A DNA stretch of 64,000 nucleotides from positions 19,366,232 through 19,430,231 of the forward strand of contig CM046299.1 in assembly GCA_025267735.1 (NCBI GenBank). The letters run 5' to 3'. Shown here piece by piece: positions 12,801 through 22,851 of the stretch. Source of the DNA: Mactra quadrangularis (taxonomy: Eukaryota > Mollusca > Bivalvia > Venerida > Mactridae). Each line of letters begins with the position of its first letter. Positions within the stretch are counted from its first letter, which is position 1. A program made the position numbers and the translations under genes. Under the pieces are notes generated by a model that was not told the origin of the DNA, did not search any database, and saw nothing but the letters and a program-made list of their open reading frames with translations.

Positions 12801-15800
12801 AAAGACAAGTTTAACTAGCCTAACAGTCATAGACTGGATCTATGTTGTTAAAAACTCCATATAAGGAGATTGTTCTCATAAATTCAAAATAAACTATCCT
12901 CATGCAAAAGTTATAAGTACTAGAGACAAGGGCTATCCACTAAAACTGATATAATAGTGAAACCCTATCACAAGTGTAGTATGATTGTATCAAAACGGAA
13001 AATTATCCTATTAAAAAAAATTGGAATTTTATTTTTGGCATGGAATTTATGTTTAAATATGCAATACGCATAGTATGAGATCTATCTCACATTGACCTAT
13101 TTTGTGAAATAAAAAACAGCAGGTCAATTGGGCTTAACAAATTTCTGGTTTACTAGTTCAACTCAAATGAAAACTAGTAATGAATTTTTACATTTTTGAG
13201 TGACAACATTAAAATATAAAAGTTTCTTCTTTTTAAATGTTGACATACCTATGTATCTAACATAATAAAATGTCATATACGGTAAGTAAAATGAGTAGGC
13301 TAAAGGCTTACCACAATTTATAGAGCAGGCAGCTCATCCCAATGACTCATGATAGATTTTCTAGGTGCAGTGTTAACTGTTTGCAAATAAATGCAAAATG
13401 TAATAAAATAATCAATCAACTGTTAGAAATAAATTACTGATTCAGACGAGGTAATAAGTACATTTAAACTTCTACAAACAGAGTTTTATGTATTTGGAGC
13501 AATTATGTCAAATTTTGAACTGCGGGAAATGTGATAAAATACTGGTACCGATAATTGCTTCTAGAACAAAGCAAATACTTTGACTGGTTTATACTGGACT
13601 TGTTTACCAATCAATACTACATTAGATTTATTTGTTTCAAAATTATTAACAAACAAGTTCATGTGGAGCAAACCAATTATATAATTATGAATTAAATGAC
13701 TTACAACTGATACAATTGGGAGCCAACAAAACAGAACCCAGACTTTTTTCAGTACTTGACACAGGGGTTTCCAGAACATAACAGAACCAGGACTTTTTTC
13801 AGTATTTGACTAAAGGAGTTTCAGACCTGAATTTAAGTAGAGAAATTGGTAAGTTTTAAATTTTATCACAATTTCATAGAAAGAAAAATTCAAGGTAAAC
13901 TTGAGACTTGGGAAAACTGAATGATTTTAAAGAAATTTCAAAAAGAGCCAGTAAACTTTCCCTGCTAATATAAGAAGAGCCCACAAAGTATAAAATCATT
14001 GATTCATTTGCTTCCACAAAAATACATGGTGCAAACAAGAAAACAAAGAAAACTATAGAAATTGAAACAGATTGAGTTATCCTCAGAGATCAATCATAAT
14101 GAGTTATTTTAACAGTTAACTCAATTGACATTCACAAAACATCATCTGCTACTCTGTTCTGGCTCAATGGTTAATTGTGGACCATCAGCTTTATATGAGT
14201 ACTGCTCAACATATGTTCATACTCGGACTTGAAACAAAGTTATATAGTAAGTGTCTTTTAATAAGTGTCTAAAATGATAAGTGTGGAGAAGAATTAATCT
14301 TCACAATCTTGTCTTTCAGTAGCTAAACCTTACTTTTTACCTTACACAACAGGACTATCAACCAGCTTTGGTTGATTATCAATGTTCAGTCATAGCCTTA
14401 AATTATCTCAAGCACTAGCCCAACTTATTAAGTTATACAGTAGAGGACAGAATTCTCAACAAGCCAAAATATAGTATATGAAATTTAAGTAATTTTAACA
14501 AGCCAAAATCAACTGTCTCAAGTTACCAGATTTGGGCCAGTAAGCTATATCAGCCTATATAGCAACCATTTTGAAACAAAAGTGCTGGGGCTATGATTGT
14601 AGTCTTTTCTTCCGTGCTATCTTTCTCTATCAACAGGACTTTTCAGTTTGACCAATTTTGGTTGATAATCGGGTGTATTTTTAAGGTTTAATATGATTCA
14701 TCTGCTACTTGAGGATGCTTTTTGAGCAGACCTTGGTTGATTTTTAACCATTTCACAATAATGTAACAGGAGGTCATATGAAATTGAAAATTTATGATTT
14801 TTCAACTTCTAAGTGTCAAAATTTAACCAAGCATATCAAGTGTCATAAAGGTATAGATTTTTACAACTGATCTATTCAACATGAAGTAAAGTTTCAAGCT
14901 GACCCAAACATGTTTTTAGTGGACATTGAGTGCATAACAATTACCCCAGGATGGGGTGCTATAAACTGACTAAACAGAAGAGGATATCCATTGTAAATAA
15001 CTGTTTTATAAACTTGTCTGATCCATCATAATAAAATGTAACCTACAAAAGTCAATCTAAAATCTTTTTAAAAGTTTAACAGAGAAACGGATATTGAAAG
15101 ACTTTTTGACAACCAATTTTAAAAAGCTGACAAATTTTGAAAGAGCCAATTTAATAAAAAGAGGATGTATCCTATACAGTAACTAAGAATGTAGAACTGA
15201 CTAAACATAAAATGATGGGATGACCTACATATGAGAACATATTTCTAACAATATTGGAATTTCACTCATGTAGAAAATGAGGAGTATGGCATTTATGGTT
15301 GCCATCTATATTTATGTGTGATGAGGCATTGAATAGATTTTCTACATAAACCACTTTTTTACTCACTGACCAGTTTTGTTCACAATCAAAAGTGAAGAAA
15401 CAGAAAAAAGTATTCAAATAAGTATTCATAAGTGTTACGGAGTAGTGAAGAACAGATTTTTGGGAAAACGACTCCAAAAATGGCAAGAAGCAGTACAATG
15501 CTTAACTCTATGAGTATGTAGCCATTAACTATATGAACTAAAGTATGAAAAGACAAAAACTGCTTTTTTTTAAATCACATTTATCAAATTTATCTTAAAA
15601 CAATGTGGCCATAGCTTATGAGCCACATAAAAACAATCTAGCTCTGTTTTATTATCTAAACAATGCTTTGATAGAAACATAAATATTTAGGTAATGGAAC
15701 TTAATATTCAACTACCAGTATTGTTATGTACAGTGAAGTCTTTGAAAAATTATTATGAACGGCCAGAAGATGATTTAACAAACAATCCAAATAGATATAT

Positions 15801-18800
15801 AGCCTATTTAATTGAATAAGAAAAGGACTGATTACACAATGAATAGTACATGGTCAAAATTTGTTAACTTGTTTTTTTTGTTTCATGGAAAAATGGCCCT
15901 AGTTATAACTAAAAAATAATGTTCTGAACTTAACATAATAATGCATTTAAACCCATCAAGAAGAGGTAGCTATCACATAGTATACTAAGTATACATTGTT
16001 CAAGCTTGAACTACCAACAACTTGACTGAACTAGTAAAAGTACATAATTTAGGAAATATCTCAAGATTAAATGTCAGTGGTAAAATCACCCGCCCAACTA
16101 GATTTCATTGTAATGGTCATATGATATACCAATATCTTTTGATACACATAAATTGTAAGTAAAATTTAACAATTAACCCTATCAATCATTGTAGAGTTAA
16201 ATAACCATTACAATATATTCAATCAGGGTTTTTTCAGTATTTGGGGTAGGGGTAATATATATAGAATATATTCCAAGTTCAGGGAGAACTGTATGATATT
16301 TAAGAAATTTCAGAAGGGACTTGTAAATGAGCCCTATTATTCAAGGAAAAGAAGCCCTGTCTATGTAGGTCTCTATTTATTAACCTGTCCTGAATGAAAT
16401 CATTCCACAGTACACATGGACTAATCTTAATTCATATTGCTTTCCTATCATTGAAATTGAAATAAAATTTTGCCTAATTTTCTACATGAAGAAGGCCTCT
16501 AGTCCCTCCACTAATACCGAATAAAGCTCCTCTGTACATAAAACAACTGGTTTGAAACCTGCATCACACTGTTGTACCTACTTTCTATCTTCAGCCTATT
16601 GTCTTTCTGCATTAATCACTAACATTTGATGAAAAGAGAGAAGCAATGGGAGGGCAGAATATATTACATGCATATTATTAATATAGTTCCAATGAAAGTC
16701 TCACTGCATACAGTAAATACAACACACAGACATTTAATCAGCATAAATATCAAATTAATCAACAGCTGTTTAGACTCAGAGCCAGGGGTCTGTTTCATAA
16801 AGAATAAGAAATATTTGTATAATATGCATGATATAATGTATATATTTATGCTTGATCTTGGTCTACAATAAATACCAGTACATAATAACAAACTTCCAAC
16901 AGCAGGTGTTTTTTCCCTTTGGTATGATTTTTTTCAAATGGTACAATGTAGTTCAAAAGACAATATGCTAAGTTGTTACTTATTGACTTTTTTTCAGGTG
17001 GTATAAACAGCTCGACATACCATAAATGCTGCAGCATTCTAGCCAACTGATCATGCTAGAGCAAAATATGGTCAAACCAGCATTTTGACTGCAAATTATT
17101 TAGTGAATTAAATAACTAACTCTCCATTGAAATTTTACAACATGCCACTTAACACTGAAATTAAATACCTTCTATTTTCTATTAAAACCCGGGTCGATAG
17201 CGCAATTGGTAGCACGCCAGGATTCGGAATCTTGCGTCCCGAGGGGGGTATGGGTTCAAATCCCTTCTGGGAAGGTTATACCCTTCCATGAAAATTAGAC
17301 AATGTCAATTTTCCTCCATTAATTAGATAATATGGAGAAGTTTGCGGCCTTGCGGTAGGTGAGTGCTGGTTATAGACAAGGGTCCAGGAAAGCTAGGTTA
17401 GGTGCGCTGGATGCCGTGAAATGACCTAAAATGTGTTGATATGGCGTTAAATCCAATAAATAAATAAATATTTTCTATTAAAAACCTTCACACGGTAATT
17501 CCTACTGCTGGTTTTTAAATACAGACAGAAGCTAAAAATCACATTGTTATGTATGGCCCTGCCCATAACATTTTAATTCAAACAGTATATCATCAAACTT
17601 TCTGACATTTTACTGAGAGATTTCAAAAGAAAACTTCTTTACTGTGTCCAGTGAGGTCCTGCTTCTGAAGGATGCTTACCAGCATGTTTAATTTAGTTTT
17701 GAATTTATAATTACATTGAAACTATGTAGTGGTGATGTTACTAGCACCTTCCTCGTGTTATTGCTTTATTTAATTATTTTTGTACTAATCTATTATAGTT
17801 TAAACCTTAATATTAGAAGCATAGCTTTAAGATGCAATGCACTGGAAAAATAATAAGACGATTTTGGAGAAAACGTGATGTGACAATGACAGTAATAAGA
17901 CTTTAACAGACAGTCAGTACAGACCACCAACTAGATAATCTAAAAACCACAATTTTGTGGATTTGTTGCTTCATTAAAATAAATACTTCACAATTCAATG
18001 AGATGTAACCACCACCCCAACTACAGTATTACATCAATAAAATGAGGCTTAACAATAAATTTTGACACTATCCTATTTTCTTTAAATAATTTTACACAGT
18101 CGTCACCTGATGACAGACACAACAAATTAACAATGATAAAACTCATGATGTTAACTGTACATCTAGTTGCCTCGGGTCATATAAGTAATACACTATATGT
18201 AACATTTTTATAGTAAAAAATTAAAAGAGAACAAAAAAGTGACAGATTTGCAGACACGCCCACTATGAGATTGAAATTTTACATAGCATTTTATGGACAT
18301 TGTGCATATAGTAATAATAAAACATTAAGGCCTTCATATGAATTTTAATTTGTTGTTTCATTGTTTCAGAAAATACTTCAAAATAATTGACAATATTGTT
18401 TAACCAGTTTAGATTTTTTAATTACTATTTAGTATAACTTAAACTAGACCTAAGAAGTTTATTTCAACAATTTAATTAAATAAAGGTTTACATGCAACTT
18501 CTGGCATTCCTAACTTTAACTGCAGGCAAGACAAATGTTCAGAGTAAACAAAAGGGACCAACATCACCAACAAATTTATATAACTACATAATTATACTTA
18601 TTACAAAGCTGATGAAGCCAACTAAGGACTATAACTGAGCAAATGAACAAGAGAGGGTGTATATAAGCTTTTACATTTGCACTTAATCAGACAACGACAC
18701 ATTCTTATCACATATGCCTTGATTTATTGTGTACCGAATATAACATTATGTAGATAAAAGGATTACCCAGACCAGGATTATCAGATTATAACATTAATTT

Positions 18801-20295
18801 ATTGAGAATACAACAAATGGAAAACATTTTATGACTAATAAAACACTAGATATAAGAATGAGAGCTGGTGGTTAATGTTATAAAATCTGATATAAATAAG
18901 GCATATATCTTTTTTTAGCATTGTGTTGTTTATTTTATTGCAACCAGAAAGAAACTCTATACAGCCTATTACAGGCTTCCCACTAACATGAAGTTGGAAA
19001 AATATAGTTCAATGGCCTTAATTAAGCCACAATTTGAAGACATATTTTATTGTGTAAATTATAATTTCAGATACATTCACAGATAAATTCGCATTTAAGG
19101 ACTGCAAACATAGAATAATGCAATATAATTAAAGGGGCTTAGTTCACTTCACTACTGATGCCCTATCCAGTTCTGCCTATTTTTTCTTTTGTGAAATTAA
19201 TTCACAAAATCTTTTGACAAGTGACCATAAATATTTCCCAACTGAAACATTTTTGCTAGGAAGAATAATTCTCATCATAGGTTAAAGTTAAACATATTTG
19301 ATGATGTCCTTGGGAGCTAAAAGTGGCTGATGACTGGTAGCACTCGGCAAAAAACTGCTAAAACTCTCTGATAACACAAAATCCTTGATATTGATTATTT
19401 ATGTTTGAGATTTGATAAATTGATAACCAATTTTGAAACCGAACTGGCAATTTATTGTGTCCATCTAAAAGATGTTATAAGAACGGGGCAAAATGAATAA
19501 AATATACATATATTTGACACTAGAATCAATGCATCATTTACTAAAAACCATGAGTCTCTCATAACTAAGTTAATATCATGACTTGATCCAATGCCACACT
19601 ATTTTTAGTTAAAATAGGTATATAGTTGCTTAATCAATTTTAGCTAAAATAAATGTTAACATGTACCATAAATTAAAATGCATAAAACAGCATAAGTGAG
19701 AATTTATAATTTACAAAATCTCAAAATTTCATGATTTCAACTCTTGGTTTTTTATGTAGAAATCCTATCTCAGGTCTTGTGAACTTGAAATCAGTCATGA
19801 ATGAAATTTTCACCAATTAATTTACTAATTAGTGCTGTTACACAGTGTAATTTAAAAAATATGACTGTTAGTGATTCTTAATTTTGACATAGATAATCAT
19901 GACATATTCACACAAATTTAGCTTCATAGAGCTCTGTGAAAATTGATATGCAAAAAAATCAAAATAAAAGGAAATGAATGAAAAATCCATTTGCCGAGAA
20001 AGAAGACTGTAAATCACTCAGTCAGTTCCGTCGAAACAGTCTAAAACTGAGAAAAATGAGGCGTACAAATAAGTTCAAGTAAAATTCAATTTGGAAGATA
20101 GGAATTTGTCTTCATTGGTAATGAATCGGTTACCAACTTCTTGAACATGCTGTGGACGTTTGTCGGTTTTCAATCTGCGAACACATGCGCGATACAAAAC
20201 AAATAGGATTTAAAGTTTACCTCCATATATGCCAATCCCATCTTGATACATAAGACAAGCCCGAGAAATAACACTGGACCGCTTTTTGGCCCCAT
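621..20295 (-). CDS. APP: Amyloid precursor protein family gene, exons 1-4 (5' part; continues beyond left edge)
   Basis: Joined exons are 20295-20221, 11059-10898, 2047-1915 and 833-621, with GT/AG junctions and phases 0, 0, 1, 1. They encode about 194 residues: a signal peptide, a growth-factor-like domain (FICNKPAMH ... YCKKVYPD ... PYKCF) and a copper-binding-like domain (ALLVPQHC ... GMLVECGTDTFRGVEYVCCP). The string DTFRGVEYVCCP and the YC-KK/VYP exon boundary are diagnostic of the APP/APLP/APPL family. Known family members are type I membrane proteins with roles in adhesion, synapse and trafficking; the acidic region, E2, transmembrane segment and YENPTY tail would lie left of the window. 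Odd points: one GFLD disulfide and the copper ligands are missing (see findings). Introns 1 and 2 are about 9.2 and 8.9 kb. The family call is very secure; which paralogue is not determinable from E1 alone. Confidence 0.93.
837..1060 (-). repeat. Two and a bit copies of a ~108 bp tandem duplication next to the APP exon 4 acceptor
   Basis: The segment aatacaagcatt(c/a)ataaaat recurs at about 838 and 945, with a third start at 1055. The intervening blocks share gtccaca, ttgtccactggcaaaa and caacaaaa-catg. The first unit includes the exon 4 acceptor region, so the other units look like degraded copies of that acceptor. Confidence 0.7.
1645..1830 (-). mobile_element. SINE family 1, partial copy (body)
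   Basis: Read on the minus strand it has the same body as the full copy at 17188-17468: the ggaaaattgacaTTNTTGTCAA block, the ATGGAGAAGTTG-like block and the GGGTCCAGGAA block. The tRNA head is degenerate, so this is an old or truncated insertion in APP intron 3. Confidence 0.7.
1915..2047 (-). CDS. APP: APP exon 3: second part of growth-factor-like domain
   Basis: Starts VYPDHDIKNVIE and ends TPYKCFG, parallel to human VYPELQITNVVE ... IPYRCLVG. It is 133 nt, entering in phase 0 and leaving in phase 1 at TTTG|gtaaga. The segment between the two anchors (PDWPKFDGPEPDKTGEH) lacks the two cysteines and the basic residues that form a disulfide-closed heparin-binding hairpin in human APP. Confidence 0.92.
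2481..2735 (-). mobile_element. Family A short element, copy 2
   Basis: Same element and orientation as at 162-432, with a shorter GGAC run. High identity between copies suggests fairly recent activity. It lies in APP intron 2. Confidence 0.8.
3515..3807 (-). mobile_element. SINE family 2, full-length-like copy with tRNA head
   Basis: On the minus strand a tRNA-like head (3740-3803) has an A box (TGGCTAGCTCAGTTGGT) and a B box (GGGTTCCATTCCC). The body follows with GTGGAGCTTGGTCATGA, GTTAACAGCTAT and GGTTCACTGACTGCCAT blocks, and the 3' end reads GTTGCTACAACGTTAAACCC. Body copies recur at 29985-30212 and 60612-60745. Confidence 0.75.
3963..5018 (+). mobile_element. Family B element with internal ~160 bp tandem units, copy 1
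   Basis: One end reads ACAAGAGCTGTCAGAGGAGA, the other GAGAGCTCTACATTACTTCG then GTCGAGCTAAAA. Between them six diverged units each contain GAGATGTGGTTGATA, at 4016, 4170, 4332, 4486, 4647 and 4831 (spacings 154-184 bp). A GC-rich GGACGC/GCCGACGCC run precedes the right end. An inverted, shorter copy is at 26330-26901. Non-coding. Confidence 0.75.
5833..5896 (+). mobile_element. Family E mini-foldback (~60 bp), copy 1
   Basis: An imperfect palindrome: AAACGGTTGTAACTCA pairs with TGAGTTACTACTATTTTG. Copies lie at 43872-43930 and 55910-55982, with a half copy at 9380-9425. Origin unknown; probably a very short MITE. Confidence 0.55.
6435..6680 (-). mobile_element. SINE family 1, diverged copy
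   Basis: On the minus strand it carries the GGAAAATTGACA block, the AGGTTAGGTGAACTAACC-type block and the GTTAAACCCAGTAAA 3' end seen in the copies at 17188 and 34705. The head with its B box is degenerate. Confidence 0.7.
7680..8310 (-). pseudogene. 5'-truncated non-LTR retrotransposon (LINE ORF2 C-terminus and 3' UTR)
   Basis: An open frame from 8310 to a stop at 7864 encodes 148 residues. They include RVSSHNLAIESGRW, then a zinc-knuckle-like C-x2-C ... ECHFVLEC arrangement (CFSCDILEDECHFVLECSIY). This is the usual C-terminal end of LINE reverse transcriptases in invertebrates. The endonuclease and RT domains are absent, so this is a dead 5'-truncated copy. The pyrimidine-rich tract below 7760 on the minus strand is probably its 3' UTR. 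It lies in APP intron 2. Confidence 0.75.
8330..10580. other. APP intron 2 stretch without recognised genes
   Basis: Only short shadow frames are present. A half copy of family E lies at 9380-9425. A fragment at about 9515-9690 shares GGATAATCAGCTATATATTT and the 'GTCAAGCCCTGA' end with about 35650-35770. A (TTCTG)n-like run lies at 10036-10060. Nothing else recognised. Confidence 0.5.
10600..10860. repeat. Degenerate ~60 bp tandem repeat beside APP exon 2
   Basis: Successive blocks share GAGTCAC..G(A/T)CC-GAG, TAGGCTA-TTGGTCAAG and GGNAAGACAAAGA. Spacing is roughly 58-70 bp and divergence is high. It abuts the donor side of exon 2. Confidence 0.35.
10898..11059 (-). CDS. APP: APP exon 2: first part of growth-factor-like domain
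   Basis: Fifty-four codons in phase 0/0, acceptor tatatttcag and donor AAAAAG|gtaaac. The product contains three cysteines (FIC, DCLE, EYCKK) in the spacing of the first three cysteines of the APP GFLD, including the CNKPAMHRVVNGWE stretch that parallels the human C-x-x-x-x-MH motif. The exon ends at the same place (YCxx|VYP) as human exon 2. Confidence 0.92.
11534..11909. mobile_element. Tc1/mariner-like MITE with TA target duplication
   Basis: Terminal inverted repeats begin CAGTACCCACCAAAAGTTTG on the left. On the right they end CAAACTTCTGGTGGGTAGTG, and TA flanks both ends. It is 376 bp with an A+T-rich non-coding interior. TA target site and terminal CAGT fit the Tc1/mariner superfamily. 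It sits in APP intron 1. Confidence 0.75.
12128..12187. mobile_element. Family G mini-hairpin, copy 1
   Basis: A ~60 bp hairpin with GATGCAAAACTAGTCTACAT on one side and AGTTTTGCATTTAACC on the other. A second copy is at 24778-24840 with the same CTAGTCTACATCCTTATTT core. Confidence 0.55.
12350..12386. repeat. (AACAG)n microsatellite
   Basis: About seven copies of the pentamer AGAAC/AACAG. Confidence 0.85.
12400..17170. other. APP intron 1 stretch, no genes seen
   Basis: A+T-rich non-coding sequence. Two diverged copies of a repeat with an internal TTTTTTCAGTATTTG motif lie at about 13783-13985 and 16207-16375; a related element is at 22143-22517. No exon-like segment with flanking splice sites and homology was recognised. 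Confidence 0.5.
17188..17468 (+). mobile_element. SINE family 1, intact copy with 15-bp target duplication
   Basis: The element is flanked by perfect copies of TATTTTCTATTAAAA (17173-17187 and 17469-17483). It starts with a tRNA-derived head: A box TAGCGCAATTGG, B box GGTTCAAATCC near 17250. A body with GGTTATACCCTTCCATGAAA and GACAAGGGTCCAGGAAA follows, then a 3' end GTTGATATGGCGTTAAATCC and an (AATA)n tail. Likely mobilised by a LINE in trans. The tRNA-like head is not a functional tRNA gene. Confidence 0.92.
17490..20210. other. APP intron 1, 5' part; no genes seen
   Basis: A+T-rich sequence without recognised repeats of size or exon candidates. The APP exon 1 donor lies at its upper end (20220-20219 on the minus strand). 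Confidence 0.5.
20221..20295 (-). CDS. APP: APP exon 1: start codon and signal peptide
   Basis: Twenty-five codons beginning MGPKSGPVLFLGLVLCIKMG, a short basic start followed by a hydrophobic core, as expected of a secretory signal peptide. It ends at a GAG|gtaaac donor in phase 0, matching the phase of exon 2. The ATG chosen is the first in this frame that precedes the hydrophobic core. A short upstream ATG lies in the probable 5' UTR (near 20354) but runs quickly into a stop. The human gene also has a signal-peptide exon 1. Confidence 0.82.
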
Positions 20296-20355
20296 GATTT
20301 TCAGAATATTACACGAAATTCAGCAAAGTCCTTCTGTCACTAAATGATCAACATT

Positions 20356-20426
20356 GAAAATGGCGACGTGACGTCATGTCTCATTATGTGAGAGTACCGA
20401 GGAAAATACACGAATTCTGATTGGTC
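20356..20426 (-). promoter_or_regulatory. Probable APP core promoter: CRE, YY1-like and CCAAT motifs
   Basis: A full palindromic CRE (TGACGTCA) sits at 20369-20376, about 75 bp upstream of the APP ATG. AAAATGGCG at 20357-20365 fits a YY1-type start-site motif. An inverted CCAAT box (GACCAATCAG on the minus strand) lies at 20426-20417. The motifs are seen directly; their use as a promoter is inferred from position. Local CpG density is higher than in the surroundings. Confidence 0.5.
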
Positions 20427-20652
20427 AATATTACATTAGCCAGAAAATCGAACCCATTCAATGAATTTGGCAAAGATTTGGTGAATATCGATGTGTTTGC
20501 AATTTTTAAGACTTACACGATCTAGAGATGAATGATTTTGATTGATTCAGCGATTATTTTTATATTGATATTACAAAGGATAATTTTGTGTTAGTTAATT
20601 TACTCACAGACCCTGAGATCTATTGACCAATCAGAATTTCGGTTTCATTTCG
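20411..20652. repeat. Inverted repeat with CCAAT boxes in the divergent intergenic region
   Basis: CGAATTCTGATTGGTCAATA at 20411-20430 is matched in inverse by TATTGACCAATCAGAATTTC at 20631-20650, one base shifted. The two arms enclose about 200 bp. It may be a MITE or two opposed CCAAT promoters; see findings. Confidence 0.6.
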
Positions 20653-21993
20653 GTTTCGCCTACTTAACATAAACATTAGAAGCATCCCGGATGACTGAAT
20701 GTATACATGAGTACCATATGTCAGAATTCTGCAGAATTTAATGGTAAATATATATGTTTATTATGACTGTCAGGTGATCAAAATTTGAAAGCTTGATGTT
20801 TATACTAAGATTAAAGAGATGCAGTTACTTGATGCAAATTTTCCGCGCATTTTAATGCATATTCAATGCTTTTCAACTGCTAAAGCACACCCTAGTCAGC
20901 ACTTATTTAACTTTCATTTTCATCTCTATGCAATTCTAACTTGCTTTTTGGAAGATTTTGTGTTTAATGTTTTCCTTTAAGTGTTCATGTTTGTTACAGG
21001 ATTACTTTGTGCTTATTTTTTTCGAGAACCAGAGTGTTGAGAACTTGGGCTTTAGAAATGTATATGCAACAAGTGTGCAAATTTTCTTTTCAATACTTTT
21101 GTAAATTTACCTTTAGAAATGCATTACCTTTATCTTGGTAGGCCTCTACTTCATACGGTTTTATGTTTTTAAGCCACTGAACAACTGTACAAGTGTTGAT
21201 TGTCAGATGTTACGCCCCTAAAAAATAAGTTACATGTACATGTGTATTTACATGAAAGTCATTTATGATTTTAGAATTAAACATATATTTTTGTATATCA
21301 AGCATTCGGAATAGTTAGTTCATTGTCTGTGTATCTTTCTACTTAGAAAGCCATTCTCACATCAAGTTCATTCCAGTGCATAATTATTTTATTTTCATTT
21401 CGCTCGGAGTGGTTCATTTAAATGAGTATGTATTATTGATTATCGATACTTTCAAGAACTAAAAGAGCTTAATTATCATTAATGATGTAGTTCTCAGACA
21501 GAATACATGACAGTCTAAACAGACAAGTTTAGCATCTACCTTATGTCTGATAAGATAATTATTTAGAATTATATGGTTCTTTGTCAATCATGGTTCTCAC
21601 TTATTAGGCCTATGTTCAACAATGCCATTTTGTAGTTTGTGGTAGCTCTCTACTTAAGCAAATAAAACTATGTTGAATCAATGGTAAAGTAACCATGAAA
21701 GTAACTGCGACAACTTTTTGTCTTATAATGTAATTTGGAACTCATTTTTTCCCTGTGTCTGTCATCTTGACACAACTTCTTAAAGTCATCAGCTTGTGTT
21801 ATAGCAGCTAATACTTAAAAAAAAACTTCTGGTACAAAACTGTATGCAATGTACTGCAGTCTATGAAATTTGTGGGAGTCTATTTATCAGGGATTGCTAA
21901 TTTTTAGTCCAAGACTCCAAGCATCACAAAATTTCATTTAGGCAATCAAAAATCTTACTTGATATATTGTGCTTGCATGCTGCTGTAATGACA

Positions 21994-22115
21994 TTGGGCC
22001 TGTTGCCTAAGCATATCACTGTGTAATGCTTTGCCCCCATGGTACCCTCACATACCTTTTTCCTTTGGTGTAAGAAAGGTACTAGGGCACAAAGCGCTGC
22101 ATAGCAATGTGATTA
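21994..22115 (+). mobile_element. Family H foldback, copy 1
   Basis: GGGCCTGTTGCCTAAGCATA ... TTTGCCCCCATGGTACC folds on GGTACTAGGGCACAAAG ... GCATAGCAATGTG. Copies lie at 45846-46395 (interrupted) and 57784-57915. Non-coding, about 120 bp. Confidence 0.65.
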
Positions 22116-22142
22116 GTCATGGTTGGATTACCATTTTCAAAT

Positions 22143-22517
22143 CACAGGGCTTTTTCAGTGGGTTTTGGGAAAAAGGCCCCTACCCAAATTTGGAATTTTT
22201 AGCACAGTAAATATAGTCTGCTTTAATTAGGAAAAAAATATTTACAAATCAACCCAATTTGGAAATTTCATCATTAATGTTTCTGCATTAAATCTTTATA
22301 TGCCTTGCTTTTGTGTCTCTGAAAGTGTTGCTGTGCTCTTAAAGAGTTTGTTCTGGACAGTTCAGTGAGGCTTTCACTGCAAATTCTCATGTATTTATTG
22401 AAATCATGTTCAAAGGGAATTATTTAACTAGATTGGGAATTTTTTTTCTTGAAATTGGGAAAAATGGTCTTAATTTTTTTGGCATTGGGAATGGGGCCCA
22501 TATTCAGCCCTGTGAGA
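22143..22517. mobile_element. hAT-like non-autonomous element
   Basis: Ends CAGGGCTTTTTCAGTG and CATATTCAGCCCTG are inverted and of hAT type. The interior has repeated TTGGGAA/AATTGGGAAT runs. No clear 8-bp target duplication is seen, so the exact ends are uncertain. Confidence 0.5.
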
Positions 22518-22688
22518 TAGTTTGAAAAAGCCATGAATCCTTATTCCATTGACTGGTATTGTATCAGTTTCTATTGTTGAATTCAGCATTGATGAAATGT
22601 TCAGATTATCTAAATATCTTAGATTTTATTTTGTTTTTACGTTATGCTTCAGTTTTTATAGATGAAATAAAGACAACAGTCTCACAGG

Positions 22689-22851
22689 ATGTCAGAAGAA
22701 GAAGAACGTATAATTGGTAGTTCAGCTCGGCAAGGCAAGTTTGAGCCTGCAGAGGAGAAACATCAATTGTTGAACAACAAAACTTACATGAATATGCTGT
22801 GTAGGATTCCAAAACGTTACATTGTTGGCATTATGGCCTTCTTCGGATTTT
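22689..22851 (+). CDS. SLC17A5-like: Transporter exon 1: cytosolic N-tail and start of TM1
   Basis: Codons 1-54 plus one base. An acidic start (MSEEEERII), the EKHQLL sorting motif and the beginning of TM1 ([11 protein letters not shown]). Donor GATTTT|gtatgt. The open frame that runs on past the donor to 22916 is intronic. Confidence 0.9.

Larger units (their letters stand above)
20660..22688 (+). other. Intergenic region upstream of the transporter
   Basis: The ag just before the transporter ATG (ctcacag|gATG) may be an acceptor joining a non-coding first exon located here, but no first exon can be fixed. It holds a family H foldback (21994-22115) and a hAT-like CAGGGCT element (22143-22517). 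Confidence 0.45.

Noticed and set aside
17188..17262. A functional tRNA gene at the start of the SINE
   Set aside because: A and B boxes are present but the cloverleaf is poor and it is part of a dispersed family with several copies here.
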